DNA of 39,537 bases from a virus, in the IMG/VR virus record IMGVR_UViG_3300008113_000530, positions 1-39,537 of that record; one strand, 5' to 3'. Every line of letters starts with the position of its first letter. Position 1 is the first letter of the stretch. Below, in pieces: positions 1 to 8,162 of this stretch. Position numbers and translations under genes: made by a program. The notes under the pieces were generated by a model. That model had not been told where the DNA came from. It did not search any database and saw only the letters and a program-made list of their open reading frames with translations.

Positions 1-643
1 TATTAGTAATAATACCTAACTTTTTAACTTTTACCGGAGGACTGATATAGATAGGAGTTTTAAGTGTAAGTGTAGCTATGTCAATTGCAGAATTTGTACC
101 TGTTGGTACACTGCGAGAAGTAAATGCTACATCTTGTAATTCTAGCACACTTATAGAAGTCCAGTCAATGTAGTTGTCAGTAGTTTGCAATTCAAGACTA
201 GGGTTGAATAACACTAGTATTTGTTCTAGTATTTGTAATTTTTGTTCAGTACTAGTTGACCAAATGTCGACTTTAAGTGTTAGATCAAACGGAGTTGGCA
301 TTAATCTTTCGACTGTATAATTAGCACCTTCAGTATATACATAATCACCAGTAGCATCGTCGATGTCTCGTTCTCTTATGTGTAGTTTACTAACAAAACT
401 ACTGTCACTTAATCTATCTCTAGCTAGATCTAGGTCATTAACGTAAACAGAAATACGAGGAGCGGTTGATACAGTATTTTCGCTATTTTGATTTACAATA
501 AATGCAGCCTGTCGATCTTGATCTCCATACATTACAGGAACTCTAACTAATGTTCCGTCCCCGTATCGTACTACAAAGTTACTAAGCATTCTAATAACTT
601 GTGTAAGATATCTTCTTATTTGTCCGTCGTAAAAATATTGCAT
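1..643 (-). CDS. gp15: gp15-like tail sheath stabiliser / tail completion protein (3' part missing)
   Basis: My translation of the minus strand from the ATG at 643 stays open to the window edge, about 214 residues. It begins MQYFYDGQIRRYLTQVIRML and continues with VRYGDGTLVRVPVMYGD and PRISVYVNDL. The layout (FYxxxIRRY start, RVPVxYG, then PRI) matches T4 gp15, the protein that caps the tail sheath and joins tail to head. T4 gp15 is about 270 residues, so most of the protein is here. The start codon overlaps the stop of the upstream gp14 gene as TAATG, which implies translational coupling. The C-terminus lies beyond position 1. Confidence 0.8.
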   Translation of the reverse strand, partial: MQYFYDGQIRRYLTQVIRMLSNFVVRYGDGTLVRVPVMYGDQDRQAAFIVNQNSENTVSTAPRISVYVNDLDLARDRLSDSSFVSKLHIRERDIDDATGDYVYTEGANYTVERLMPTPFDLTLKVDIWSTSTEQKLQILEQILVLFNPSLELQTTDNYIDWTSISVLELQDVAFTSRSVPTGTNSAIDIATLTLKTPIYISPPVKVKKLGIITN

Positions 644-1815
644 TAGAAATCTGCCCTAGGTTTAAGTGCTTTAGAAAGACTCTGACGTTCTTGAATATTA
701 TCTCCAGCAATAACTGCTGAATTAGTGTTATTAATAAATCCAGTTTTTTGAGTATTTCTATTATCTGTATTAGTAATTGTGTGTCGAACTGCATCTTCAA
801 CTTTGATCCAACGTTTACCGTCATACCTAAACAGCCTGTTAGGCATAAGATCAGTACGTAAAAAGAAATCATCTTTTAGTGCCGAGTTAGGAAATTGTAT
901 ACCAAACCCAAAATCAGCACCATTAGGTGGAATCCCATCACCAATCAAATAACCACTGTATCCGGCACGTTTTGCACGTTCGTTCATTAAACTGGCATCT
1001 AACGTGATTGCACTAGCATCAATGTCAGTTTCGTCTGCTGTTCTTAAAGCAGGGTTGCCGTTTTCGTCTAAGGCCAGTGTGTAATAATGTTGTGTCTCAA
1101 AACCGCTCTTAGGCACATCTGCTTCCGCTTGAGCAATTACTGCATCGTTAATTTGAAGCTGTTTATTATAGTTACTTAGTACATCTCTTAATGTTTGATT
1201 AGTAGCTTCCCCAGTAACTGGATTTACAATAGCTTTGTCAAAAATTTCTTTATACTGTTGACTATCTATTATTTTTCTTAATTTTAATCTGTATAAATGT
1301 GGATACCATGTACGGCTAAATCCTTCAGCAGCACGACCTACTTCTTCAATAACAAAGTATCTAGGCAGTGCTACATCAAAGTCGTTAAGAGCAAACTCGT
1401 CACGTAAATGCGGAAGTTCTATAACATCTCCCGCTAAAGGTTTACGTCCGATCATACTGACAAAATCATTAATATGTACAGTCATAAAAACTGTATCATT
1501 GTCAATCATAAGTCCAAATTGACTTAAATTAAAATCAATATCGGAAACATTATAGATACCTCTAAGAGTATAAATGCTAGTATCGTATTTTCTATCACGA
1601 TTTTCTAACAGCAGCAGATCTTGTATGTTAGTTTCTTTTACAGCGTCATACCTGGGTTGGTCTGCTGTAGCTTCTTCTAAACTAGGGTTTCTAGGGCCTA
1701 GATATTTGTGCAGATATACGTCAGTTCCGCCAACTTGAAACATCTCAGAAATATTACGATCTAAGAACTTGTAATCAGCACCTTTTTCTGGCTTGTAAAT
1801 TGATAAACGGGGCAT
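643..1815 (-). CDS. gp14: gp14-like neck protein
   Basis: 390 residues starting MPRLSIYKPEKGADYKFLDR. The segments FQVGGTDVYLHKYLGP, LLLLENRDRKYD, FDLSQFGL-type FNLSQFGLMIDNDT and GFSRTWYPHLYRLKLRKI follow the T4-like cyanophage gp14 pattern. gp14 forms the neck with gp13 and helps complete the head before tail joining. It is longer than T4 gp14 (about 256 residues). The extra C-terminal part after about residue 190 is rich in Asn, Asp and Ala and is the least conserved. It is the first gene of a leftward unit with gp15 and is divergent from gp13, as expected for neck genes transcribed together late. Confidence 0.85.
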   Translation of the reverse strand: MPRLSIYKPEKGADYKFLDRNISEMFQVGGTDVYLHKYLGPRNPSLEEATADQPRYDAVKETNIQDLLLLENRDRKYDTSIYTLRGIYNVSDIDFNLSQFGLMIDNDTVFMTVHINDFVSMIGRKPLAGDVIELPHLRDEFALNDFDVALPRYFVIEEVGRAAEGFSRTWYPHLYRLKLRKIIDSQQYKEIFDKAIVNPVTGEATNQTLRDVLSNYNKQLQINDAVIAQAEADVPKSGFETQHYYTLALDENGNPALRTADETDIDASAITLDASLMNERAKRAGYSGYLIGDGIPPNGADFGFGIQFPNSALKDDFFLRTDLMPNRLFRYDGKRWIKVEDAVRHTITNTDNRNTQKTGFINNTNSAVIAGDNIQERQSLSKALKPRADF

Positions 1816-1822
1816 AGTCTAA

Positions 1823-1839
1823 TATTTAGCGAATAAATA
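1823..1839. promoter_or_regulatory. Back-to-back late promoter boxes between gp14 and gp13
   Basis: The 39-nt divergent gap holds AATAAATA on the plus strand (1832-1839, 15 nt before the gp13 ATG, followed by a GGGAG ribosome site). On the minus strand it holds CTAAATA (1829-1823, 7 nt before the gp14 ATG). Both are one- or two-base variants of the T4 late box TATAAATA. Assignment rests on motif and position only. Confidence 0.6.
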
Positions 1840-1854
1840 CATAGGGAGATTGGA

Positions 1855-2616
1855 ATGTCAGATAATCCGCAAGCCGTTAAACAAAAAGTATTCGATTATT
1901 GTCGCACTATGCTAGGTGACGGCATGATCGACGTTGAGCTCGATCCTATTCATTATGAAACAGCACTAGAAAAAGCACTAACTCGCTTTAGACAGCGTAG
2001 TCCTAACAGTGTAGAAGAAAGTTACATGTTCTTAGAATTAGAAAAAGATCGCAATGATTATATTCTTCCTCAAGAAGTTATTAATGTACAAAGTGTTTTT
2101 AGACGAACGCTAGGATCTAGGACAGGCGGCGGCACCGGCACAAACTTTGAACCATTTAACTTAGCCTATACTAACACATACCTATTAAATTCAACTATGT
2201 TAGGTGGCATTGCTACATATTTTATGTTTGCTAGCTATCAAGAAACAATTGGTAAAATGTTTGGTAGCTACATTGAATTTCAATGGATCCAGTCTAGTAG
2301 AACTTTGCGAATTTTACAACGTCCATTTACAGAAGGCGAAACTATAATGTTACGCTGCCAAAATTACAGACCCGATTATGTTATCATTGAAGATCTGTAT
2401 GCAAGACAATGGATTAAAGATTATACACTTGCAAACTGTAAATTAATGTTAGGTGAAGCTCGTAGCAAGTTTTCAAGTATTGCAGGCCCGCAAGGCGGCG
2501 GCAGTTTGAATGGCGGCGACCTTAAAGCTGACGGAAAAGCTGAAGTTGAAAAATTAGATAAAGAACTTGAAACTTTAATTTCTGGCGGAACTGGATATAC
2601 ATTTATTATAGGCTAA
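1855..2616 (+). CDS. gp13: gp13-like neck / head completion protein
   Basis: 253 residues. The N-terminal part VKQKVFDYCRTMLGDGMIDV followed by YETALEKALTRFRQRSPNSV, then LPQEVINVQSVFRR, is typical of gp13 of marine T4-like phages. gp13 works with gp14 at the head-tail neck. A Gly-rich stretch (residues about 87-95) and another near residue 205 probably form loops. GGGAG at 1844-1848 is a suitable ribosome site. T4 gp13 is 309 residues, so this is a somewhat short member. The stop at 2616 is one base before the next ATG. Confidence 0.82.
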   Translation: MSDNPQAVKQKVFDYCRTMLGDGMIDVELDPIHYETALEKALTRFRQRSPNSVEESYMFLELEKDRNDYILPQEVINVQSVFRRTLGSRTGGGTGTNFEPFNLAYTNTYLLNSTMLGGIATYFMFASYQETIGKMFGSYIEFQWIQSSRTLRILQRPFTEGETIMLRCQNYRPDYVIIEDLYARQWIKDYTLANCKLMLGEARSKFSSIAGPQGGGSLNGGDLKADGKAEVEKLDKELETLISGGTGYTFIIG

Positions 2617-2617
2617 T

Positions 2618-2995
2618 ATGAAAATCTACGAAGTTATTACAGAAGTACGTCAACCTAAACCTACTAAACGTCAAAGTCAATCTAGTAGAGGATTAACTAT
2701 ATATGGCGATTCTGAACGTGCTAACAGTGACTATGTAGCTTTTAAATTAGGACAAGCAATGGCCAGTACAGATGGCAAAACTAAACCAGACATTGATGGC
2801 AAAAGCTGGCACGGTAAAAAGAAAACAATTCATCCCTATACAGAAGTTGAACATGAAATGTTCAAACAGGCTGCTAAAGTAGTAGGTGCAGACTATCAAG
2901 ATCTAAACAAAGGCGATATGCGTAGTCTAGAGCTCGAAACTACAAACATAACAAGTCCAGTTGCAAAGCCCAAACGCAACAAATATGGCGTATAA
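2618..2995 (+). CDS. Small basic protein with a capsid-targeting-like N-terminus
   Basis: 125 residues, Lys/Arg-rich, no membrane segment. The N-terminus MKIYEVITE resembles the capsid targeting sequence of T4 internal proteins (MKTYQEFIAE). Both have MKxY, a hydrophobic core, and a Leu/Ile-x-Glu site of the kind cut by the prohead protease gp21 (here I-T-E, residues 7-9). I infer an internal head protein packaged with DNA, or a protein ejected into the host. The rest (GRSWHGKKK-like basic patch at 65-72, then a helical region) gives no recognised domain. It sits between gp13 and an early promoter and starts one base after the gp13 stop. Confidence 0.55.
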   Translation: MKIYEVITEVRQPKPTKRQSQSSRGLTIYGDSERANSDYVAFKLGQAMASTDGKTKPDIDGKSWHGKKKTIHPYTEVEHEMFKQAAKVVGADYQDLNKGDMRSLELETTNITSPVAKPKRNKYGV

Positions 2996-3001
2996 TCACT
3001 A

Positions 3002-3030
3002 TTGACAAACTTGTAAAAATCGTGTAATAT
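3002..3030 (+). promoter_or_regulatory. Sigma-70-type early promoter for the dNMP kinase gene
   Basis: TTGACA (3002-3007), a 17-nt spacer and TAATAT (3025-3030). It lies 7 nt after the stop of the previous gene and 22 nt before the kinase ATG. The consensus -35 and ideal spacer make this a strong candidate for the host sigma-70 holoenzyme, so an early promoter inside a late block. Confidence 0.75.
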
Positions 3031-3053
3031 ATAGTATCACTGGGGGATACTAT
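3031..3053 (+). promoter_or_regulatory. Hairpin presenting the ribosome site of the dNMP kinase gene
   Basis: ATAGTATC (3031-3038) pairs with GATACTAT (3046-3053), leaving the loop ACTGGGG, which is the Shine-Dalgarno sequence. The stem overlaps the start codon at 3052. Folding should affect initiation. The same arrangement occurs at 35811-35831. Confidence 0.6.
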
Positions 3054-3653
3054 GATTGTTGGCTTTGTTGGTTTTATTGGTTCAGGCAAAGATACTGCCG
3101 CAGATTACTTGGTAAATTTTCATGGATATCGACGAGACTCGTTTGCTAACACACTTAAAGATGCAGTAGCTTGTGTTTTTGGATGGGATCGAACCTTACT
3201 TGAAGGGCGTACTAAAGAAGCCCGTGAATGGCGAGAGCAAGTTGACATGTGGTGGGCAGAACGCCTAGGTATGCCTAACCTAACACCTCGTTGGGTTTTA
3301 CAATATTGGGGTACAGACGTGCTTCGCAAAAGCTTTCACCTAACGAAATTCAAGCAATTCATAATGCAGGCGGCATTGTTGTTCGTATCAAACGCGGTGA
3401 TGACCCTGAATGGTATCAAGACGCTGTTAATATGAACGAAGGAAGCGGTAATATGAGCTGGCTGCTTAGTACCGATAAATTAAAACGTCTAGGGATACAC
3501 GCTAGTGAAACTAGCTGGGTTGGCGGGGATATTGATCATACTATTTCTAACAATTCTACCATAGATGAACTGTTTGAACAAATTAGAAATCTGGTAGAAG
3601 ATCGCCACGACGCCACTGAAACCCTTCTTTATGTAACAGCCTCTGGCAATTAG
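3052..3653 (+). pseudogene. gp1: Deoxynucleoside monophosphate kinase (T4 gp1 type), frame-disrupted by an internal deletion
   Basis: The first 96 or so residues (3052 to about 3338) read MIVGFVGFIGSGKDTAADYL with a P-loop GFIGSGKDT, then FANTLKDAV, LLEGRTKE and RWVLQYWGTDVLR, all typical of phage dNMP kinase. The frame then leaves the family and stops at 3435. The family resumes in another frame at 3339 with PNEIQAIHNAGG, IVVRIKRGDDPEWY and ELFEQIRNLV, to 3653. About 30-40 residues that normally join the halves, including the aspartate-arginine region before PNE, are absent. A simple ribosomal frameshift would not restore them. The last 20 codons run antisense through the end of the HNH gene. 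Either the gene is inactivated or the assembly lost about 100 bases. Confidence 0.75.
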
Positions 3654-3924
3654 CACATACAGACTTTAAATTACTGTGACGAGTATTATTGAGATTGCCG
3701 TCTATGTGATAAACATTAAACTGTTCTTTGTATTTTGATTTAAAATTACATTTGTCGCAAACAAGCTTTATGCGATAACCATCTTGATACCATTTAGGCA
3801 GTCCTTTAGCAGTACCTCCGTACCTAAGACAAGATTCGCACTTAGATCTGTAATAAATCTTTCCTGCTTTTTGATAGTTTATCGCCGCGGGTCTCAACCC
3901 GCATGTACATAATGGTCTAGTCAT
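3583..3924 (-). CDS. HNH-type zinc endonuclease-like protein
   Basis: 113 residues starting MTRPLCTCGLRPAAINYQK. Two CxxC pairs occur near the N-terminus (C6/C8 and C29/C32) and again at CDKC (56-59) and CANC (90-93). Between the last pairs is VYHIDGNLNNTRHSNLKSVC, an H-x-D-G-N...N...H/N-L arrangement of HNH nucleases. The ending WRRGDLLPDF matches a small family common in marine T4-like phages. The role is unknown: a free-standing homing-type nuclease, or a packaging or recombination nuclease. Its 3' end overlaps the end of the broken kinase by 71 nt, tail to tail. It has its own TATAAATA box 5 nt before the ATG. Confidence 0.72.
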   Translation of the reverse strand: MTRPLCTCGLRPAAINYQKAGKIYYRSKCESCLRYGGTAKGLPKWYQDGYRIKLVCDKCNFKSKYKEQFNVYHIDGNLNNTRHSNLKSVCANCQRLLHKEGFQWRRGDLLPDF

Positions 3925-3929
3925 AAAGC

Positions 3930-3937
3930 TATTTATA
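3930..3937 (-). promoter_or_regulatory. Late promoter box of the HNH gene
   Basis: A perfect TATAAATA on the minus strand ends 5 nt before the ATG at 3924. T4 late transcripts start about 6 nt after this box, so the mRNA would begin at the start codon. No Shine-Dalgarno sequence is possible in the gap. Confidence 0.75.
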
Positions 3938-3995
3938 ACTGCCCTTTTTGATCCCTTTTTGGTCTGTTATTACTAGGTATTTTTTGATACTTTCC

Positions 3996-4003
3996 AATAA
4001 ATA
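3996..4003 (+). promoter_or_regulatory. Late promoter box of the tail sheath gene
   Basis: AATAAATA, one base off the T4 late consensus, 32 nt before the gp18 ATG. It is followed by a normal ribosome site TAGGAG (4022-4027). This is a leadered late promoter, in contrast to the leaderless ones nearby. Confidence 0.65.
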
Positions 4004-4035
4004 CTAGTAGAACAAAAACCTTAGGAGATTCCAAG

Positions 4036-7000
4036 ATGGCATTAAGTTCACCAGGCGTAGAAGTCAAAGTAATTGACGAATCGTTTTATACACCAGCAGC
4101 TCCTGGCACAGTACCACTAGTAATTGTTGCCTCTGCTGAAAACAAAGCAAACAGCGGAGGTACCGGAACCGCCCCGGGCACACTTAAAGCCAACGCTGGA
4201 GAAGTTTATCTTCTAACAAGTCAGCGTGATTTAGGTGATGTATTCGGAGATCCAGTCTTTAAGACAGATTCAAATAACAATCCTATCCATGCTGGAGAGC
4301 AAAACGAATACGGTTTACAAGCCGCATATAGTTTATTAGGTGTTAGCAATCGTGCATTTGTTGTACGTGCTGATTTAGATCTAAATCAACTAGATGCTCG
4401 TGCTACAGAACCAGATTCAAATCCGGCCAATGGAACACACTGGCTAGATACAAGTACTACATCATTTGGTATCTTTGAATGGAACGGTGCACCTGTAACA
4501 ACACGTGGCGGCCAAAAGTTTACTAACAAAGTTCCTCGTGTAATTACTGATCCTACACAAGTAGATTCTGCTACTGGCGGACCTAAAGGATCAATAGGAG
4601 CAATAGGAGATTATGCTGTAGTTATGACGGAAGATGAGCTTGCAGACAATCCTCAACTTACAACTCTGCATCCAGGTAAACTATGGTACAGAAATAGATC
4701 CGGGGACTGGGTAGCAGTAGGTACAGCAGATTGGTTTAATAGTTGGCCAGCAGTTACAGGTTCTGCTATTAACCCTACTCTTGTATCAGGTAACACATTT
4801 ACTATAAATGGTGTAACAATAATGTCAGGAACAACTGTTGCATCTGTAGTTGCTGATATTAATACAAAAATGGCTGCTCAAGGTATTAGTGCAGCAGCGC
4901 CAAACGGAAAATTAGAAATTTATAGTGACGGTACTCAAGGCAATAACCCCGAAGATAGCACAAGCTCTAATAGTGTTGTAATTGCTAACGGAACAGGTTC
5001 ACTAGTTGGCACAGATGGTGGCGCACTAGGTATTAAAACAGGCACAATTTACTTTGCTCCTAGATTGCAAATTAGCAAACATACTCAAGTTCCACAGTGG
5101 AAACTAACAGGATCTGAAAGAAGACCTACAGGTTCTGTATGGATTAAAACAACTGAACCAAATTTAGGTTCTCGCTGGAGAGTTAAGCGTTGGAGCGATT
5201 CAACCTCTGCCTGGGAAAGAGTTGATTCTCCATTATATGCTAATGGACAATCGGCAATAAACGCACTTGACCCAGCAGGAGGCGGTGTGAATTTACCAGT
5301 TGGCACATTATATGTTCAAACAAATTATACTGAAGATAATGGTACTGACAATAGTCCAAGATTAGCTTCGTGGAAAATTTGGAGGAAAGGCGGCAACGAA
5401 ACCGCTACTGTTATTAAAACAGCTAAAATTGAAAACGGAACAGTAACAGCTCAAGCTAAATCGTTTATACTAGCCGAAAGCTTACAGGGATCAGATGCAC
5501 TTGCTGATTATTTTGATAACGGTTCTTATCTTCCAAAAACAGTTTCTTGGACCGCAGGCGGCACAATTGCTGATTCGACATTAATGGCTAACGCTATTAA
5601 TTCTGCAGGATTTACTAACATCGAAGCCGAAGTTGATTCACAAAATCGTGTTTTAATTAAGCACAGATTAGGCGGCGATTTTAGAATGACAGAAGGTGCA
5701 GGCGCCCCATTAGCTGACTATGGATTAGCAACCTGGAATTATGAACCAGGAGCAACAAATACAGGAAAAACACAATTCTTGTTTGCAGCACCGAACGGAG
5801 ATGTATTACATGATTACATTGCTAGTTCATGGGAACCTCTAGTATATGCAGCTAATGCAGATGCTCCTACACGTATTCCAGTAGACGGACGCCTATGGTA
5901 CAGTTCTGTAATTGACGAAGTTGATATTATGATCCACGACGGTGACAAATGGGTTGGATATCAAAACTATGCTGAATACGGAAATACTGATGCTGACGGA
6001 CCTATTGTAAGTGCAACAGCACCAGAGCTTCAAAGTGATGGTAATCCGTTAGTAACTGGTGATTTGTGGGTAAGCACAGCAGACATGGAAAATTTCCCTC
6101 AAATTTACAGATTTAATTTTGATCTAGCTAATTTACCAATTTCAAAACGTTGGGTATTACTAGATAAAACAGATCAAAGCACAGAAGACGGTGTATTATT
6201 TGCAGATGCTCGTTATAATACAAGCGGAACTAATAGTTACGAACAAGGCACTATTGCAAGTCTGTTATCTAGCAATTACGTTGACCCTGATTGTCCAGAT
6301 CCAGCACTATATCCAAAAGGTATGTTGCTATGGAACTTACGTAGAAGCGGTTATAACGTAAAAGAATTCAAACGTGATTATATTAATACTGCTGATGATA
6401 ACATTCGTTTCAACGGCGAAGCAATGGAACTATACTATCCACATCGTTGGACAACTGTAAGCGGAAACCAAGATGACGGTTCTGGAAGTTTTGGACGTAA
6501 AGCACAACGTAAAGTTGTTGTACAAGCCTTACAAGCTACAGTTAATAGTAATCAACAGATCCGTGACGAAGACGGACGTATCTTTAACTTAATTGCTTGC
6601 CCAGGTTATCCTGAGCTAATCGGCGAAATGGTTAACTTAAACTACGATCGCGGTCTAACAGCATTTGTTGTTGGTGATACTCCTGCTCGTTTAACACCTG
6701 ATGCAACCAGCTTGCTACGTTGGGGTAATAATGAGCTAATTGCTGTAGAAGATAACGATATCGGAGCAGCTAGCTTTGACGAGTACATGGCTATGTTCTA
6801 TCCATGGGGCTTCACAAGCGACAACTTTGGTAACAATGTTGTTATTCCTCCAAGCCATATGATGTTAAGAGTTATTGCTCTAAACGATCAAGTAGCTTAT
6901 CCATGGTTTGCACCAGCCGGTGTACGTCGTGGTGGCATCACTAACGCAACCGCAGTTGGCTATGTTAACAGCGAAGGCGAATTTAGAAGTGTAGCACTAA

Positions 7001-7434
7001 ACACAGGACAACGTGATACGCTATACGAAACAAAGGTTAATCCTATTACATTCTTTACAGGTACAGGATTAGTTAACTATGGTCAAAAGACACGTGCTCG
7101 CGCAGCCAGTGCTTTAGATCGTATTAACGTAGCTCGACTAATTGTTTACTTACGTAGACAACTAGCTGTTTTAGCTAAACCATATATCTTTGAACCAAAC
7201 GATAAGATTACTAGAGATGAAATTAAAGCAGCGGTTGAAGCTTTACTATTAGAACTAGTAGGACAACGTGCTCTATACGATTACCTAGTTGTATGTGACG
7301 AAAGTAACAATACACCTAACAGAATTGATCGTAATGAGTTATGGATTGACATCGCAATTGAACCAGTTAAAGCAGTTGAATTTATTTACATTCCACTACG
7401 CTTGAAGAATACTGGCGAAATTGCTGGCCTATAA
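4036..7434 (+). CDS. gp18: Tail sheath protein gp18, with a large inserted middle region
   Basis: 1132 residues. The N-terminus MALSSPGVEVKVIDESFYTP, then QRDLGDVFG, NEYGLQAAYSLLGVSNRAFV and VVRADLDL, is the conserved start of T4-like sheath proteins, which form the contractile outer tail. The conserved C-terminal part runs from about residue 735 (ARYNTSGTNSYEQGTIAS) to the end (EFIYIPLRLKNTGEI). T4 gp18 is about 659 residues, so roughly 450 are extra. The extra lies between about 130 and 715 and contains recurring short units of the form G-x-LW-(Y/V/I)-x(8-25)-W near residues 134, 214, 366, 422, 618 and 675. I infer surface-exposed decorations on the sheath. Confidence 0.93.
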   Translation: MALSSPGVEVKVIDESFYTPAAPGTVPLVIVASAENKANSGGTGTAPGTLKANAGEVYLLTSQRDLGDVFGDPVFKTDSNNNPIHAGEQNEYGLQAAYSLLGVSNRAFVVRADLDLNQLDARATEPDSNPANGTHWLDTSTTSFGIFEWNGAPVTTRGGQKFTNKVPRVITDPTQVDSATGGPKGSIGAIGDYAVVMTEDELADNPQLTTLHPGKLWYRNRSGDWVAVGTADWFNSWPAVTGSAINPTLVSGNTFTINGVTIMSGTTVASVVADINTKMAAQGISAAAPNGKLEIYSDGTQGNNPEDSTSSNSVVIANGTGSLVGTDGGALGIKTGTIYFAPRLQISKHTQVPQWKLTGSERRPTGSVWIKTTEPNLGSRWRVKRWSDSTSAWERVDSPLYANGQSAINALDPAGGGVNLPVGTLYVQTNYTEDNGTDNSPRLASWKIWRKGGNETATVIKTAKIENGTVTAQAKSFILAESLQGSDALADYFDNGSYLPKTVSWTAGGTIADSTLMANAINSAGFTNIEAEVDSQNRVLIKHRLGGDFRMTEGAGAPLADYGLATWNYEPGATNTGKTQFLFAAPNGDVLHDYIASSWEPLVYAANADAPTRIPVDGRLWYSSVIDEVDIMIHDGDKWVGYQNYAEYGNTDADGPIVSATAPELQSDGNPLVTGDLWVSTADMENFPQIYRFNFDLANLPISKRWVLLDKTDQSTEDGVLFADARYNTSGTNSYEQGTIASLLSSNYVDPDCPDPALYPKGMLLWNLRRSGYNVKEFKRDYINTADDNIRFNGEAMELYYPHRWTTVSGNQDDGSGSFGRKAQRKVVVQALQATVNSNQQIRDEDGRIFNLIACPGYPELIGEMVNLNYDRGLTAFVVGDTPARLTPDATSLLRWGNNELIAVEDNDIGAASFDEYMAMFYPWGFTSDNFGNNVVIPPSHMMLRVIALNDQVAYPWFAPAGVRRGGITNATAVGYVNSEGEFRSVALNTGQRDTLYETKVNPITFFTGTGLVNYGQKTRARAASALDRINVARLIVYLRRQLAVLAKPYIFEPNDKITRDEIKAAVEALLLELVGQRALYDYLVVCDESNNTPNRIDRNELWIDIAIEPVKAVEFIYIPLRLKNTGEIAGL

Positions 7435-7453
7435 TATAGAGGAGCATTAAAAA

Positions 7454-8080
7454 ATGGCAATCGCAACATTAACAAGATTTACAGTACCCCTAGCTAGCGA
7501 CCAATCTGCTAGCGCACAGGGTATGCTAATGCCTAAGCTCAAATATCGTTTTAGAATGATGTTTGAGAATTTTGGTGTTTCTACTCCTACAACAGAACTT
7601 ACAAAACAAGTTATGAACGTTGGTCGACCAAACTTACAGTTTGCAAACCAAGTAATTGAAACTTACAACAGTAAAATCAACTACGCCGGTAAGCACACAT
7701 GGCAAACTATTGCAGTTAGCCTACGTGACGACGCTACAGGACAAGTTGCTAAGTTAGTTGGTGAGCAAATGCAGAAACAGTTTGACTTTTTTGAGCAAGC
7801 TAGTGCTGCAAGTGCTATTGACTACAAGTTCATGTTAAGATTAGAAATGCTAGACGGTGGCAACGGAGCAAACACACCAAACGTCCTTGAAACATGGGAA
7901 ATGTATGGTTGCTATGTAACCGCAGTCAACTATCAATCATTAGCCTACGGTGACGCTGCACCAGTTCAGATTGATTTAACAATTCAACCTGATAACTGCT
8001 TACAGATTCCATCGGGCACTGGCGTTGGAGCCGCTGTACCAAGAACACTCGGTACTGCTGCAACAGGACCTGGTGTTTAA
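7454..8080 (+). CDS. gp19: Tail tube protein gp19
   Basis: 208 residues. LKYRFRMMFENFG (29-41), VGRPNLQFANQVIETYNSKI (57-76), YAGKHTWQTIAVSLRDD and LETWEMYGCYVTAVNYQSL match the gp19 family of T4-like phages, the inner tube through which DNA passes. The length is near that of T4 gp19 (163) plus short extensions. GAGGAG 9 nt before the ATG is a strong ribosome site, fitting a protein needed in many copies. It lies directly after the sheath gene, as in T4, and is followed by a terminator. Confidence 0.92.
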   Translation: MAIATLTRFTVPLASDQSASAQGMLMPKLKYRFRMMFENFGVSTPTTELTKQVMNVGRPNLQFANQVIETYNSKINYAGKHTWQTIAVSLRDDATGQVAKLVGEQMQKQFDFFEQASAASAIDYKFMLRLEMLDGGNGANTPNVLETWEMYGCYVTAVNYQSLAYGDAAPVQIDLTIQPDNCLQIPSGTGVGAAVPRTLGTAATGPGV

Positions 8081-8095
8081 TAAAACACAAAAAGA

Positions 8096-8117
8096 AGCAG
8101 CGAAAGCTGCTTTTTTT
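8096..8117 (+). terminator. Rho-independent terminator after gp19
   Basis: AGCAGC (8096-8101), GAAA tetraloop and GCTGCT, then a run of T to 8117. It ends the sheath-tube transcript before the next late promoter at 8151. Confidence 0.85.
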
Positions 8118-8150
8118 GTGATCCATTTTTATCTACGTAGATAATGGTAG

Positions 8151-8157
8151 ATAAATA
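8151..8157 (+). promoter_or_regulatory. Late promoter box before the tube-like gene
   Basis: GATAAATA, with core ATAAATA at 8151-8157, ends 5 nt before the ATG at 8163. There is no room for a Shine-Dalgarno sequence, so a leaderless late mRNA is expected. Confidence 0.65.
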
Positions 8158-8162
8158 ATTGT

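Noticed and set aside
3291-3653. Programmed ribosomal frameshift joining the two halves of the kinase
   Set aside because: The frames overlap, but a shift cannot restore the 30-40 conserved residues missing at the junction. A deletion or assembly loss explains it better.
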